DNA from: Cohnella herbarum | Lineage (GTDB): Bacteria; Bacillota; Bacilli; Paenibacillales; Paenibacillaceae | DNA: 64,000 nucleotides | NCBI RefSeq assembly: GCF_012849095.1 | Contig: NZ_CP051680.1 | Coordinates: forward strand, 2,852,001 to 2,916,000 | Direction: 5' to 3' | In this document: positions 8,596-18,122 of the stretch, piece after piece | Numbering within the stretch: position 1 is the stretch's first letter | Layout of the letters: every line of letters starts with the position of its first letter | Notes under the pieces: model-generated | The model's input: only the letters and a program-made list of their open reading frames with translations | What the model was told of the DNA's origin: nothing | Database searches by the model: none | Translations under genes and position numbers: made by a program

Positions 8596-10713
8596 TTATG
8601 TTTTTCTCTCGTGTCCCCGCAAGGTTGTGCCGCCGCCGAGCTCCTGCCCCGAATCCGCTTGATCGAGCAAAGATTCTCCATAATGATCCGTCAGTCTCAT
8701 GTAGCTTTCCGCCGCTGCTCCGTTGCCCCAATCGAATATCGTAAAATCTCCCATGTAATCGTCTTCGGCATGCGTTCTTCCGCCGTGCCCGTAATTTTCC
8801 ATCATAAACCCGTAATCCCGTTCCCCGAAAAAAGGCCATGCCTGCTCCCACCGGGCTTTGACCTCGGGATTTTCCGGACAATACATCAACACGAACGAAG
8901 CGCGCATAGCCGCTATGCCGCGTTGAACGTATTCCTCCACGCCAAGTTCCTTTCCATAGCGAAGGATAATTTCGGCGAACAGACTCTGGCGAGAGTCGTT
9001 CCATTCCCCGTCGACGTTCATCACCCCGAAACCGCCAAGCGCCGGTACGAAAATGTACGGAGGCTGCCAGGAGGCTTGCGTCATCAGCATTTCGTCCAAA
9101 CAACGGCGTCCGAGCTGAAGATAAGCAGAATCCCGAGTCGTCAAATAACATTCCAACAGCGCTTCCGCCGTCCAGAACATCGAGAAATTACATTGCTTGT
9201 ACATGTTGTTCCGTTCTGCTTTGCGTCCAAGCAGATGATCATGACCGTACGAAGAGCAAGAATAGTACGTTTCGAAATCTTCCCAGCGCCCCTCCGGCAC
9301 AATACGTTCGGTTACGGCCTTCATAGCCAGCAATGCCGAGTCGAGGAAGGTTTCCCTCTTCGTTAATTCGTATAACTTAAGCAGGAACGTAACGGACATC
9401 GATGTCTCCGGACTATCGTCCAGAATGCCGCAAGGCTTTAAGGTTACGGGATCGATCCAGCCAGGGAAAAACCCGCGTTCGTCTTGCAACGGAAGCAGAG
9501 CCTCCGCATAGGACGCCGCGTAATCGATTAACCGCGCATCCGTTTCCAACTCGTCATGCCACCTCAACATGAGCAAAGCCGTCCAACTCATATCGAGAAT
9601 ATGGTATGGCGACTCCTTGGCGCTCCGCGTAAAAGGATTACGGTTCGAATTGCCCCAATATTTCGTATCCCAGCCCCGGGAGCGATTGATCCGCGTCCCG
9701 TTCTCTTCGAATGCGTCCATCTCGGTCGCGATCACGCTCGGGAATAACCCTCCCCGTTGAGGCGCGGCTAGAGCCAGTTCCTTCGCAAGCATCGCGCGGC
9801 GGACGTATTCGTCGTTGCCGATCCGCTTGCCATAACGATATAACCCTTGAGCCGAACGAAGGGAACTGAACCAAGCCTGGTTCCATATCGAACGAAATTC
9901 CCGCTCGCTTGCGACGCCGGGGTAGTTAGGACTTTGTTGCACGTTAACGATGAACGCCGGAGCTCCGACGTCCCGTCCTTCCAGCTCGAACTGCTGCCAG
10001 ACGGCGTGTTCCCACCGTCGAAACGCCCATTCATAGGCATGCTGCACGTACGGCTCCAGCGATCCTGCCAACGGCTGGCCCGCGGCATATAACCTACCGC
10101 CCCATCCGTTCCATAGAAAATCGAGTACGCCGCGCCAAGGATTCGCGATTTGCTCCTGATCGGCGGTTATCGCCAAATAAAACCCGAACTCCAGCGCTCC
10201 GCTAGGGAACTCCGTTCCCGGTTTGCGAACGTAGAGCACATGCTCCCTTACTTCCGTCGCGGATAACCCAAGCACCAATTCGTTACGCGGAGCATTAAGG
10301 TCCATATACCACCTTGGCTCCTTCGCGTCCCCGGATGCAGACTTAAGAGGCATTGCCATCATGGCATCCAGATCGGGAATCATCGTAATCATCCGCTGGC
10401 CGTCATGAGCGATCAAAGCAGGCGAACGAAACGAATGTTGGTCGACGACATGTTCATCCGTCGGAGTCAAATGCGGCGACCAGTGAAAGACGGGTTGGAA
10501 AGCCGGCCGAATCGTTACGCTCCAATCCGCTTGAGCGACGGGCGAATCCAATCGAAAGCTCAGCCGGACGCGAGCCATTCCCGTTCGCGGATAAGCGACC
10601 GAGACTTCCGGCGCGACCGAGCCTATTCGTCCGCAATCTATCGATGCTACGAAATCTTCATATTCCATCCCCAGCAAGATGCCCGAATCGTCCGATCCCT
10701 TCCCGTATCGCAT
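8596..10713 (-). CDS. Predicted six-hairpin (alpha/alpha-toroid) carbohydrate-active protein
   Basis: A 705-residue protein I do not recognise as a named family. The first 220 residues look like a beta-sandwich. From about residue 230 on there are repeated helical hairpins with aromatic and acidic residues (WDTKYWGNSNRNPF, FFPGWID, SCSSYGHDHLLG, VDGEWNDSRQSLFAEI), the pattern of six-hairpin glycosidases and related lyases. The start is the ATG at 10713, with GGAGGT six bases ahead; an earlier in-frame ATG lacks a ribosome site. No signal peptide. Its place between a heparinase-like gene and a DUF2961 gene in a sugar-import operon supports a role in oligosaccharide breakdown. Confidence 0.65.
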   Translation of the reverse strand: MRYGKGSDDSGILLGMEYEDFVASIDCGRIGSVAPEVSVAYPRTGMARVRLSFRLDSPVAQADWSVTIRPAFQPVFHWSPHLTPTDEHVVDQHSFRSPALIAHDGQRMITMIPDLDAMMAMPLKSASGDAKEPRWYMDLNAPRNELVLGLSATEVREHVLYVRKPGTEFPSGALEFGFYLAITADQEQIANPWRGVLDFLWNGWGGRLYAAGQPLAGSLEPYVQHAYEWAFRRWEHAVWQQFELEGRDVGAPAFIVNVQQSPNYPGVASEREFRSIWNQAWFSSLRSAQGLYRYGKRIGNDEYVRRAMLAKELALAAPQRGGLFPSVIATEMDAFEENGTRINRSRGWDTKYWGNSNRNPFTRSAKESPYHILDMSWTALLMLRWHDELETDARLIDYAASYAEALLPLQDERGFFPGWIDPVTLKPCGILDDSPETSMSVTFLLKLYELTKRETFLDSALLAMKAVTERIVPEGRWEDFETYYSCSSYGHDHLLGRKAERNNMYKQCNFSMFWTAEALLECYLTTRDSAYLQLGRRCLDEMLMTQASWQPPYIFVPALGGFGVMNVDGEWNDSRQSLFAEIILRYGKELGVEEYVQRGIAAMRASFVLMYCPENPEVKARWEQAWPFFGERDYGFMMENYGHGGRTHAEDDYMGDFTIFDWGNGAAAESYMRLTDHYGESLLDQADSGQELGGGTTLRGHERKT

Positions 10714-10777
10714 TCCCGTACCTCCATTAATAGCGATCAAATCTAATCTAATTTATTTTAATTTAAGCAAATTTAAT

Positions 10778-12658
10778 TTAATCCGTCGCAAGCCGAATGG
10801 ATAGCTTCCTTTCTCCCCTTGCAACCTCTGTTTTCTCCTCGAGAACGATGCGGTACATCCGATCGCCCCAGTTTCTTTTTAACCGGCTTTCCATATGTTC
10901 GATCGGTTCGCTCCGCGCTTCCAGATGCTCGGCATCATAGATCAGAATCGCTTTGCGCCCCTCGGCGTATTCGAATTGAATCCTTCCCGGCCCTATCATT
11001 TCCGGCCTGCACGGGGTCACTAGACTGTGGAAAACAGCGTTGGCCGCACTATCGCGCATCGCGAACGCATCCACGACTTCGATCGCGGCATCGTTGCCGC
11101 GGATTAGCCTCGCCGTACGCCGCCAACTGTCGATCCCGGCTTCCGTAGGATAGGCTTCGGCGATTTCCATGGAGAGCTCGGCCATATCGTCCGTCAAGCC
11201 ATAGATGACGTTCGTCGCCCGATAGGCCCCGCCGTTTCGTTGCAGCACTCCGCCTACCGTCGGCAAATTGTGATATTGCGACTGCAAATACCAAAGCTCG
11301 TATCGTTGCTCGCCGAACGTCTTAGCGCTATATTCTTCCGTACCAAGATCGACGAACAGAGGATAACCGTCCGCGAACGCGATGAAGCTCCCGACGTCAT
11401 TGTGATTGTGGGATTCCTCGTTGTTGCCGCCCTTAACCGCCAAGTACAGCCCGACCTCGCTGCCATCGCGTTCCCTTGCCGTCATCACTTGCGTATGAGG
11501 GAACCAGGCATCTCTAACATAGGGCGCATCGTTCCGGTTTGCCGTTCCTTTCTTCTCTTGAAATATATTCCGCAAATATCCGTAAATGCCGAACCAGATT
11601 GTCGTGCTGGGCTGTCCGCCGGAGGGAAGACTTAATCCCATCTTCTCCATTGCTTCGTCATTCGTGCTTCGACCATAGCGGATGACGACGTCGCCTCCCG
11701 GGTTAGCCTTCGCGTCGCAATCGGCGAACGAGACGAAATAAGGCCCATGAATGTGAACTTTGTACAAATAAGCTCCGATATCCCGAACGATTCGTTCGTC
11801 GAAAATGTCGATTCTCCCTTCCGAAGCCAGATGTAAAAGCTCCAAGCATTCATAGAGCCCTCCCCCGGAAGGGCTCCAGTACGACGGTCCTTCGTCGCAG
11901 CAGCCGTCTGCCGGGTACGTACGGATAAAAGCATCCAAGCTGCTCATCGCTTTGGCAATTCCTATGCGCCTGACTTCCGGATCATCCTCAAGCAGCAGAA
12001 ACCCGGTCAAGACCGCGCCATTGCACCACGGGTTCCAATTGTTGACCCGCACGCCTTCCCGGTAGCCCATCCACCAATAATCGTCATGCTCCAGATAAGG
12101 CGTCAGCAGCCTGTTCCGAACTTCCGCGACGATCCGTTCTCCGATCCGTCTGCTGATTCCGTCAAGCCGGTCTTGAAGCAAGTAACGAATCCAGACCAGC
12201 AACGCGGAAGTTTCCGCCGTGAACAGCTCTACCCCGTGCTCGGTCGCGCTCGGCAGGCGTTCTTCCTTATCGACGTCCCAATGATTTCTGTGGCCGGGCG
12301 TCACCCACGTCGTTTCTTCGCAGATGGCGAATATTCCGTTTACGACTTGATCAAGAAACCTTCCTTTTCCTTCGATCGCCTCCGCGATGGATAGAATTCC
12401 GAGCACGCTTCGTCTTTCGAATAAAGCTAGGTTAAGCTTTGATATCTCCCCGACCTTCCAATAGGCCATGTAGTCTTCCATCTTGATCGCGGGCCACGCA
12501 TAATCGGTATATCGTTCGGCTAGAGAAATCCACATCTCCCGGGACTCCGGAACGATACCCTCCCACCTCTCGCGGTCAGCAGACCTCGGAATCGGTACCC
12601 AGAGATCCGGCGCGAGCAACAATTGTTTAAGGCGCATTCCGTATCGTTCGTAAAGCAT
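10778..12658 (-). CDS. Heparinase II/III-like protein
   Basis: A 626-residue protein with an N-terminal alpha/alpha-toroid (about 1-370) and a C-terminal beta-sandwich, the layout of heparinase II/III-type polysaccharide lyases. The toroid contains WNPWCNGAVL and the D-G-C-C-D-E-G-P-S-Y-W segment; the beta part opens with the family stretch EESHNHNDVGSFIAFADG, followed by PLFVDLGTEEYSAKTF. These His, Asn and Tyr residues match the lyase active region. GAAGGAAGG precedes the ATG. No secretion signal is seen, so it should act on imported uronate-containing oligosaccharides. Real lyase activity and substrate are inference. Confidence 0.82.
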   Translation of the reverse strand: MLYERYGMRLKQLLLAPDLWVPIPRSADRERWEGIVPESREMWISLAERYTDYAWPAIKMEDYMAYWKVGEISKLNLALFERRSVLGILSIAEAIEGKGRFLDQVVNGIFAICEETTWVTPGHRNHWDVDKEERLPSATEHGVELFTAETSALLVWIRYLLQDRLDGISRRIGERIVAEVRNRLLTPYLEHDDYWWMGYREGVRVNNWNPWCNGAVLTGFLLLEDDPEVRRIGIAKAMSSLDAFIRTYPADGCCDEGPSYWSPSGGGLYECLELLHLASEGRIDIFDERIVRDIGAYLYKVHIHGPYFVSFADCDAKANPGGDVVIRYGRSTNDEAMEKMGLSLPSGGQPSTTIWFGIYGYLRNIFQEKKGTANRNDAPYVRDAWFPHTQVMTARERDGSEVGLYLAVKGGNNEESHNHNDVGSFIAFADGYPLFVDLGTEEYSAKTFGEQRYELWYLQSQYHNLPTVGGVLQRNGGAYRATNVIYGLTDDMAELSMEIAEAYPTEAGIDSWRRTARLIRGNDAAIEVVDAFAMRDSAANAVFHSLVTPCRPEMIGPGRIQFEYAEGRKAILIYDAEHLEARSEPIEHMESRLKRNWGDRMYRIVLEEKTEVARGERKLSIRLATD

Positions 12659-12689
12659 CGTCTCGCCTTCCTTCGCTTGAATCTTCGGT

Positions 12690-13577
12690 TTACTCCTTGA
12701 CGCTTCCGAGCACGATACCGCTCATGAAGTAACGCTGCAGGAACGGATAGACGCACAGGACCGGAAGCATCCCAAGGAAAATTTGCGCGGCCCGTAACGC
12801 TCGATCGTTCAGTTCAGACAAAAATTTCAAAGCGGTCGGATCGTTTAACTGCGTCATATCCATCTTAACGACGATCGTCTGCAGATAACTGGCCAGCGGA
12901 TAATGAATCGGATCGTTCATGTAGATCAACCCGTTGAACCATTCGTTCCAATGGCCTACGATCGTAAACAACATAACCGTGGCTATGGAAGGCATCGATA
13001 ACGGAACGATAATCTTCCAAAGGGTTTTCCAATGGCCGGCACCGTCGATAAAGGCCGATTCCGACAGCTCCTTGGGCAAATTGCGAAAGAAGTTAAGCAT
13101 GAGGATGACGTTAAACACCGGAACGGCTCCAGGGAGCACGAGCGACCATAACGAATCGATCATCCCCAGTTCCCTTATGACCATGTATGTCGGGATAAGC
13201 CCGCCCGTAAACAGCATCGTAAAGACGAATACCCAAGCGTACCCCGTACGGAACTTTAGCTGGGCCGCCTCTTTGGATAGCGGGTATGCGGTCAGTATCG
13301 TTAACGTCATATTCACGATAACGCCGAGCAATACCCTTTGAACGGAAATTCCCATCGAGGTGAGAAACTCTTTCTTGGAAGCGACGAAAGTATAGGCGCG
13401 CGTCGTGAATTCGACAGGCCATAGCGATACTCTTCCGCCCTCGATTGCCGCCGCGGAGCTAAACGATATGGCAAGCACGTTAACCAACGGTAAAATACAA
13501 ATCAGCGATACAATCGCAAGAATAGAATAATTGAATACGACAAACATTTTCCGGCTCCATGAATAATGCTGTACCAA
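12690..13577 (-). CDS. Sugar ABC transporter permease, YtcP/LplC type
   Basis: A 295-residue inner-membrane permease with six hydrophobic segments. It has the MetI-type EAA loop, seen as ESAFIDGAGHWKTLWKIIVP, which docks the ATPase. The sequence pattern is that of the YtcP/LplC group used with LplA-like binding proteins. The start is TTG at 13577 with GGGAGGG eight bases ahead. It lies 46 bases after the first permease gene and 31 before the heparinase-like gene. As usual for this transporter group no ATPase is in the operon; a shared MsmX-type ATPase elsewhere is expected. Confidence 0.92.
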   Translation of the reverse strand: MVQHYSWSRKMFVVFNYSILAIVSLICILPLVNVLAISFSSAAAIEGGRVSLWPVEFTTRAYTFVASKKEFLTSMGISVQRVLLGVIVNMTLTILTAYPLSKEAAQLKFRTGYAWVFVFTMLFTGGLIPTYMVIRELGMIDSLWSLVLPGAVPVFNVILMLNFFRNLPKELSESAFIDGAGHWKTLWKIIVPLSMPSIATVMLFTIVGHWNEWFNGLIYMNDPIHYPLASYLQTIVVKMDMTQLNDPTALKFLSELNDRALRAAQIFLGMLPVLCVYPFLQRYFMSGIVLGSVKE

Positions 13578-13623
13578 AGCGTCACCCTCCCTTCGAGGTT
13601 GTACAACTTTCCTAAGTTGCCTA

Positions 13624-14523
13624 TCAAAAGATGCGATAATTGGCTAATCGGTATGCGAGCAAATAGGAAACCGAGATCAAGACGAGAGAGATGACCGATT
13701 TGAATAAGCCCACCGCCGTGGCTACTCCGTATTGGCCGTTGCCAAGCCCGATGCGATAGACGTAAGTGTCGAGAATATCGCCCGTCGAATAGACTGAAGG
13801 GCTGTACAGGTTAAACACTTGGTCGAATCCCGCGTTAAGCACGTTGCCGAGTCCGAGCGTTAACAGCAGCACGATGATCGGCACGATTCCGGGTATCGTA
13901 ATATGAAGCGTCTGCTTCCACCGGTTGGCTCCGTCCAGAACAGCGGCTTCATACAGCGCAGGGTTAATGCCCGTAATCGCAGCGAGATAGACGATCGTGC
14001 CGAAGCCGAACTCTTTCAAAATATCCGTGCCTACGAGAACGTACGGAAACCAATCGGCATTGCCGAGAAAGAACACTTTCGTTATGCCCAACCAATCGAG
14101 AAAGGCGTTGACGATGCCCGTCGTAGGAGACAGCACGTCGAGCAGAATGCCCGCCATAATAACCCAGGATAAAAAGTGCGGCATATAGATAATCGTTTGC
14201 ACAGAACGTTTGAACAATCGTTTGCCGATTTCGTTCAGCAATAGCGCGGTGATCAGCGGAGCGAACAGTCCGCCGACAATCTTCATCGAAGCGATAACGA
14301 CCGTATTGCGGAACACCGTCATCGTTTCGGGCAAGCTGTACACGTACCGAAAATGTTCCAAACCGACCCATTCCGAGCCCGTTATCCCCTTAACCGGGAT
14401 GTAATTTTGAAACGCGATAAGGATGCCTGCCATCGGCCCGTAACAGAATAATAGAACCAAGATAAGCCCCGGCAATAACATTAAATGGAGCGGCAGTTCG
14501 ATTTTCCAGTTTCTGCGCGTCAC
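13624..14523 (-). CDS. Sugar ABC transporter permease, LplB type
   Basis: A 299-residue permease with six membrane segments, the partner of the YtcP-type permease downstream. The EAA loop reads EAAVLDGANRWKQTLHITIPG near residue 200. N-terminal features such as the PLHLMLLPGLILVLLFCYGPM segment and AFQNYIPVKGI are typical of LplB/YtcP-associated permeases. The start is GTG at 14523 with GGAGGG nine bases upstream. A hairpin lies between it and the binding-protein gene, probably lowering permease expression relative to the binding protein. Confidence 0.92.
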   Translation of the reverse strand: MTRRNWKIELPLHLMLLPGLILVLLFCYGPMAGILIAFQNYIPVKGITGSEWVGLEHFRYVYSLPETMTVFRNTVVIASMKIVGGLFAPLITALLLNEIGKRLFKRSVQTIIYMPHFLSWVIMAGILLDVLSPTTGIVNAFLDWLGITKVFFLGNADWFPYVLVGTDILKEFGFGTIVYLAAITGINPALYEAAVLDGANRWKQTLHITIPGIVPIIVLLLTLGLGNVLNAGFDQVFNLYSPSVYSTGDILDTYVYRIGLGNGQYGVATAVGLFKSVISLVLISVSYLLAYRLANYRIF

Positions 14524-14550
14524 TTCCCTATCCCTCCTGCTGCTAAGCTT

Positions 14551-14578
14551 AAAAGGGACTGAGGCTGCCCTCAGTCCC
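14551..14578 (-). terminator. Intercistronic hairpin between binding protein and permeases
   Basis: Ten-base perfect arms GGGACTGAGG / CCTCAGTCCC with a 4-base loop, followed on the minus strand by TTTTAAG. It lies between the solute-binding protein stop and the first permease start. Partial termination here would leave more binding protein than permease, a common layout in such operons. Confidence 0.7.
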
Positions 14579-14592
14579 CCTTTGCTTCCCGA

Positions 14593-16332
14593 TTATTGAA
14601 TCTGACCGCTCGCGTTCACTTCTTCGAGAATATCTTTGCCGCCCGAATCCATCCATTTCGTTACCCATTCGTCGAAATAATCGATCGATTGGCCGCCCAT
14701 GATAATGGACGTGAACGTTCGAACCTGTTCATCCCTTAGGGATGGTCCCTTCGCGACCATCGTCGGAGTCGGATTGCCGGTATAGACGGATTGGAAGATC
14801 CGATTGTTTTTCTTATATTGGCCGAGCACTTCGAAAACGCCGCCCGTGGACCATAGCTTATCGGAAGCCCACATGCTTAAGTCTCCCTCTTTGTACTTGA
14901 CCACTTGATCGTAATACTGCTTCTGTTCCTCGTTTAGCTTGGAAGCATCGTTATTCTTAACCGCTTCTTGAACCGCGTAAGCGGCTTCTTGATTTTTCTC
15001 CGCGAATACTCCGCCGATAGGCGGATACATATGCAATCCGTAACTTACGTCGCCAGCGGTGACCGTGTGGTAATTGATGTCGAAATTTCCGTACAACTTA
15101 TCCATGACGCGGTTGAGCAGGATGAAGGCGGCTTCGGGATTTTTGGCTTTTTTGCTGACCACGTAGTATTTCGAAGGCAGCCCTCCCGTACTTTGCGCCA
15201 TTGCCGGCTTATCGTCCGCCGATACGATCGGGTAAACTCCCCAATCGGATCCGGGCACGTCTTTTTTCATATTGTTGATCGGCCAGGTCGGTACCCAGAA
15301 AGCTCCATACGCCATCCCTACTTTATTGGAAGTGACGAGCTCGCCCGATTTGACCCCGTCGATGACGCTGAATTCCGGATATATCGCTCCGGCTTTGAAC
15401 AACTCCTGCAGCTTGCCGAGCGCCGTTTTCACTTCCGGTTGAACGTCCGCCCACGCGGCTTTGCCGTCCGAACCTTTCACGAAATTCAAATTCGTAGCGG
15501 TCCCCTTAGTCGGATTAAAAGGGTAAGCGTGGTAACCGTTGAAGAACCCTTCCAGACCGGACCAGCCGTTAAACAGGTTCATATCTAAACTTAAGCCGTA
15601 CGTATCGTTCTTTCCGTTCTTATCCGGATCGTTCTTCGTGAACGCAAGGGCGATATTGATTACGTCGTCCATCGTTTTGGGAGGCTCCAACCCTACGTTC
15701 TTCAACCAATCGGTACGGATATAGAGACTGTGCGCGTCGTCGCGTCCTCCGCCATCCGCCGGAATACCCATTATTTTACCGTTGACCGTAGAAGCCTTTA
15801 ACCGGAGCCCGCCTCCTTCTTCAATGCTCTTCTTGGTCAAGTCGGAAGCATACTTGGCATACGTATCGGTCAGATCGGCGATCGTGTCCGCTTGAACGAG
15901 AATTTGAAATTGCTGAGCGTCTACGAGCATGAAGTCCGGCAGGTCGCCCGACGCCATCGTAACGGCCATTTTATTCTGATATTGCTGGTCGCTGACTTTC
16001 CATTTGTTGATCACTTTGATTCCTAGCGTACTCTCGAAATCTTTCGTCCAAATATTCGAATCCAGGGAATCGCCCTCTTGGAACTTGACTCCCGCGTTAA
16101 TCGAGCGGACGGTTGAAACTTCGATCGGAGGATCATACTTACCGGTCGGACCGTCCGGTACGGTTTCCTTCGTCTCGGATTCCGCCGGACTTGCGCTTGC
16201 GCTCTTGCTCGGGCTAGGAGAATCGCTAGCTTTCGAGCCTTCGTTCCCCTTATTGTTGCTGCATGCGGTAACGGTAACTAAGATGAGCATTAAAGTGACA
16301 AGCGCCCATACCTTAACCTTTTTTGCCGCCAT
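14593..16332 (-). CDS. Extracellular solute-binding lipoprotein, LplA-like
   Basis: A 579-residue lipoprotein that should capture oligosaccharides outside the membrane for the two permeases. It has a lysine-rich start, a hydrophobic core and the lipobox T-V-T-A-C with Cys24, then a serine/lysine-rich linker. Later stretches such as DNVINIALAFTKNDPDKNGKNDTYG-like aspartate-rich segments match the large family 1 type binding proteins paired with YesM/YesN regulators (the D-P-D-x-N-G-x-x-D-T-Y-G loop resembles a calcium site). The ATG has GGGGAGG seven bases ahead. It is the first gene after the regulator pair and has its own 120-base upstream gap, so a regulated promoter is likely there. Confidence 0.9.
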   Translation of the reverse strand: MAAKKVKVWALVTLMLILVTVTACSNNKGNEGSKASDSPSPSKSASASPAESETKETVPDGPTGKYDPPIEVSTVRSINAGVKFQEGDSLDSNIWTKDFESTLGIKVINKWKVSDQQYQNKMAVTMASGDLPDFMLVDAQQFQILVQADTIADLTDTYAKYASDLTKKSIEEGGGLRLKASTVNGKIMGIPADGGGRDDAHSLYIRTDWLKNVGLEPPKTMDDVINIALAFTKNDPDKNGKNDTYGLSLDMNLFNGWSGLEGFFNGYHAYPFNPTKGTATNLNFVKGSDGKAAWADVQPEVKTALGKLQELFKAGAIYPEFSVIDGVKSGELVTSNKVGMAYGAFWVPTWPINNMKKDVPGSDWGVYPIVSADDKPAMAQSTGGLPSKYYVVSKKAKNPEAAFILLNRVMDKLYGNFDINYHTVTAGDVSYGLHMYPPIGGVFAEKNQEAAYAVQEAVKNNDASKLNEEQKQYYDQVVKYKEGDLSMWASDKLWSTGGVFEVLGQYKKNNRIFQSVYTGNPTPTMVAKGPSLRDEQVRTFTSIIMGGQSIDYFDEWVTKWMDSGGKDILEEVNASGQIQ

Positions 16333-16453
16333 CTACTAGCCTCCCCTGAACTTCGCTTTGTTTGAGTTACAATTTTTATTATGCGTGCCGCGGGTTGAGC
16401 CGAAAATAAGAAAGATATAGCTTTCCTTATCCTTTCATATCTACTTGTCGTAT

Positions 16454-18100
16454 CTACTTCAGCGAGTCGCGAAACTGTTGCGGGGTAAATCTTGTCGCCT
16501 TCTTGAAAAATCGGGTAAAATAGGACGCCGAATCGTATCCGATACGCATGCCGACTTCATGGATCTTAAGCGGAGTTTCGCTTAACAGTTGCTTCGCCTT
16601 CTCGATCCTGATCCTCGTAATATGATCGCTAATGCTTTGTCCCGTTTTCTGTTTGTACAAACGAGAGAGGTAGAAGGGGGTTAAATAAACATGGTCGGAT
16701 AAGCGATTAAGCGACAAGTCTCCCTCCAGATTCGCTTCCACGTACCGATGAATAAGATCGACGACTTCGCTCGTTTCCTGTTCGTTCCCCTCCGCCATCA
16801 GCGAGAACAATCGGTCCGCCAAACTACGGAAATAAGCGGCGACTTCGCGCCAAGAAGCATGTTCGTATATGGCGAATAACTTAGAACAATCGATCGATTC
16901 GGACAAAGTCGCGAACGCTTCAAGCCGATTCATATGCGAGATGAAAATAGCGGTCAATTCATAGTAGATTTCAAGAGGCAACCCGGCTTGAATGGAAGGC
17001 GGATCCCCGATCGCATCCATGATTTCGTCGAACAATCCATTAAATTTCTCTTTGTCCTTGTGCATCAAATAATGATCCAATAAGCGAACCCGCTTCATAT
17101 TGCCGCGCGACTGCTCGTAGCTGCCGGATGCCATGCGCTCATCGGAAAGCAACATCTGGCTGCCGAGACCGAGACCGCGTCCGAACAATCGGATCAATCC
17201 GTCGTATTTCGCGGAAAGAAACTCCCATTCGGACGGTTCGCCGGAGACGACGAACGAACAAGCCAGCTTCAGATACTGGGCGCAGGCCGTTTGAACGGAT
17301 TCGATCGTTCCCAGAATGTAAGCATGGAGATTGCCCGCTTCATCATCGTCGACCTCGCCAAGCGGGCTGTAAAATATCCCTTCCTTAGGCTGCATGAGCC
17401 AAACTAGCCGATTAAACTCGACGTTGAGATGGACGAGGGAGAAGCTCTGGGAGAACAACTCCTCGAAAATGTTGTTGATCGAATAGGTGAACAGAGGCTT
17501 ATCGTTATCGATGGAATCATCTCGCCATCTGTCTATTCTTCCGACGGCCACGACGACCGGCCGGCTCGCATCGAGAGGAATTTCAAGCTCGGCGAAATGA
17601 GCTTCCCGCTTCCGGCTTGACGACGATTCCCCTTGCAACAATCCGGTCAAATATTCCTTGCGCAACGTCGGGATCGCCAACCGCAATTGCATGCGCGCAT
17701 TGGTGATAAGTTTCTCATAGGTCACTTGTTCCGAAATCGAATGGATAGCCTTGACGACTGCCGCTAATATCGGATCGTCCCCTTCGGTTTTCAGCACGTA
17801 ATCGACTGCCCCTGCGCGTATCGACGATTGAATATAATCGAATTCGTTATACCCCGTTAAGAATACGGTCTTGCATCTCGTCCATAGCTTAGCGATCTCC
17901 CGTTGCAGCTCTATCCCGTTCATCTCCGGCATCTCGATATCCGTAAGCAAGATGTCCATTCTCAGCTTGCGAGCAATGGCCAGCGCTTCCTTGCCGTCGT
18001 ATGCCTGATACACTTCAAGCGGCAATTCCGTCTGTTGAAAAAGCTCGCTTAACCCTTCGACTATGATCGGTTCATCATCGACAATAAGCAGTCGGTACAT
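16454..18100 (-). CDS. Response regulator with AraC-type DNA-binding domain, YesN-like
   Basis: A 548-residue two-component regulator. The N-terminal receiver domain has Asp8 and Asp9, the phosphoryl-accepting Asp54 in LLTDIEMPEM and a lysine in DYVLKTEG; the usual proline after this lysine is replaced. A long middle region of unknown fold follows, then two helix-turn-helix units of the AraC type over the last 100 residues (SLNRLSDHVYLTPFYLSRLYK and VGMRIGYDSASYFTRFFKK). The gene starts 22 bases after the sensor kinase stop. It probably activates the binding-protein promoter in response to a sugar sensed by its partner. Confidence 0.93.
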   Translation of the reverse strand: MYRLLIVDDEPIIVEGLSELFQQTELPLEVYQAYDGKEALAIARKLRMDILLTDIEMPEMNGIELQREIAKLWTRCKTVFLTGYNEFDYIQSSIRAGAVDYVLKTEGDDPILAAVVKAIHSISEQVTYEKLITNARMQLRLAIPTLRKEYLTGLLQGESSSSRKREAHFAELEIPLDASRPVVVAVGRIDRWRDDSIDNDKPLFTYSINNIFEELFSQSFSLVHLNVEFNRLVWLMQPKEGIFYSPLGEVDDDEAGNLHAYILGTIESVQTACAQYLKLACSFVVSGEPSEWEFLSAKYDGLIRLFGRGLGLGSQMLLSDERMASGSYEQSRGNMKRVRLLDHYLMHKDKEKFNGLFDEIMDAIGDPPSIQAGLPLEIYYELTAIFISHMNRLEAFATLSESIDCSKLFAIYEHASWREVAAYFRSLADRLFSLMAEGNEQETSEVVDLIHRYVEANLEGDLSLNRLSDHVYLTPFYLSRLYKQKTGQSISDHITRIRIEKAKQLLSETPLKIHEVGMRIGYDSASYFTRFFKKATRFTPQQFRDSLK

Positions 18101-18122
18101 AGTTGCACTCTCCTCGGCTTGA

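Noticed and set aside
8450..9151. Minus-strand frame overlapping the DUF2961 and toroid genes
   Set aside because: It lies in a shifted frame over two well-supported genes and has an Arg-rich, non-protein-like composition.
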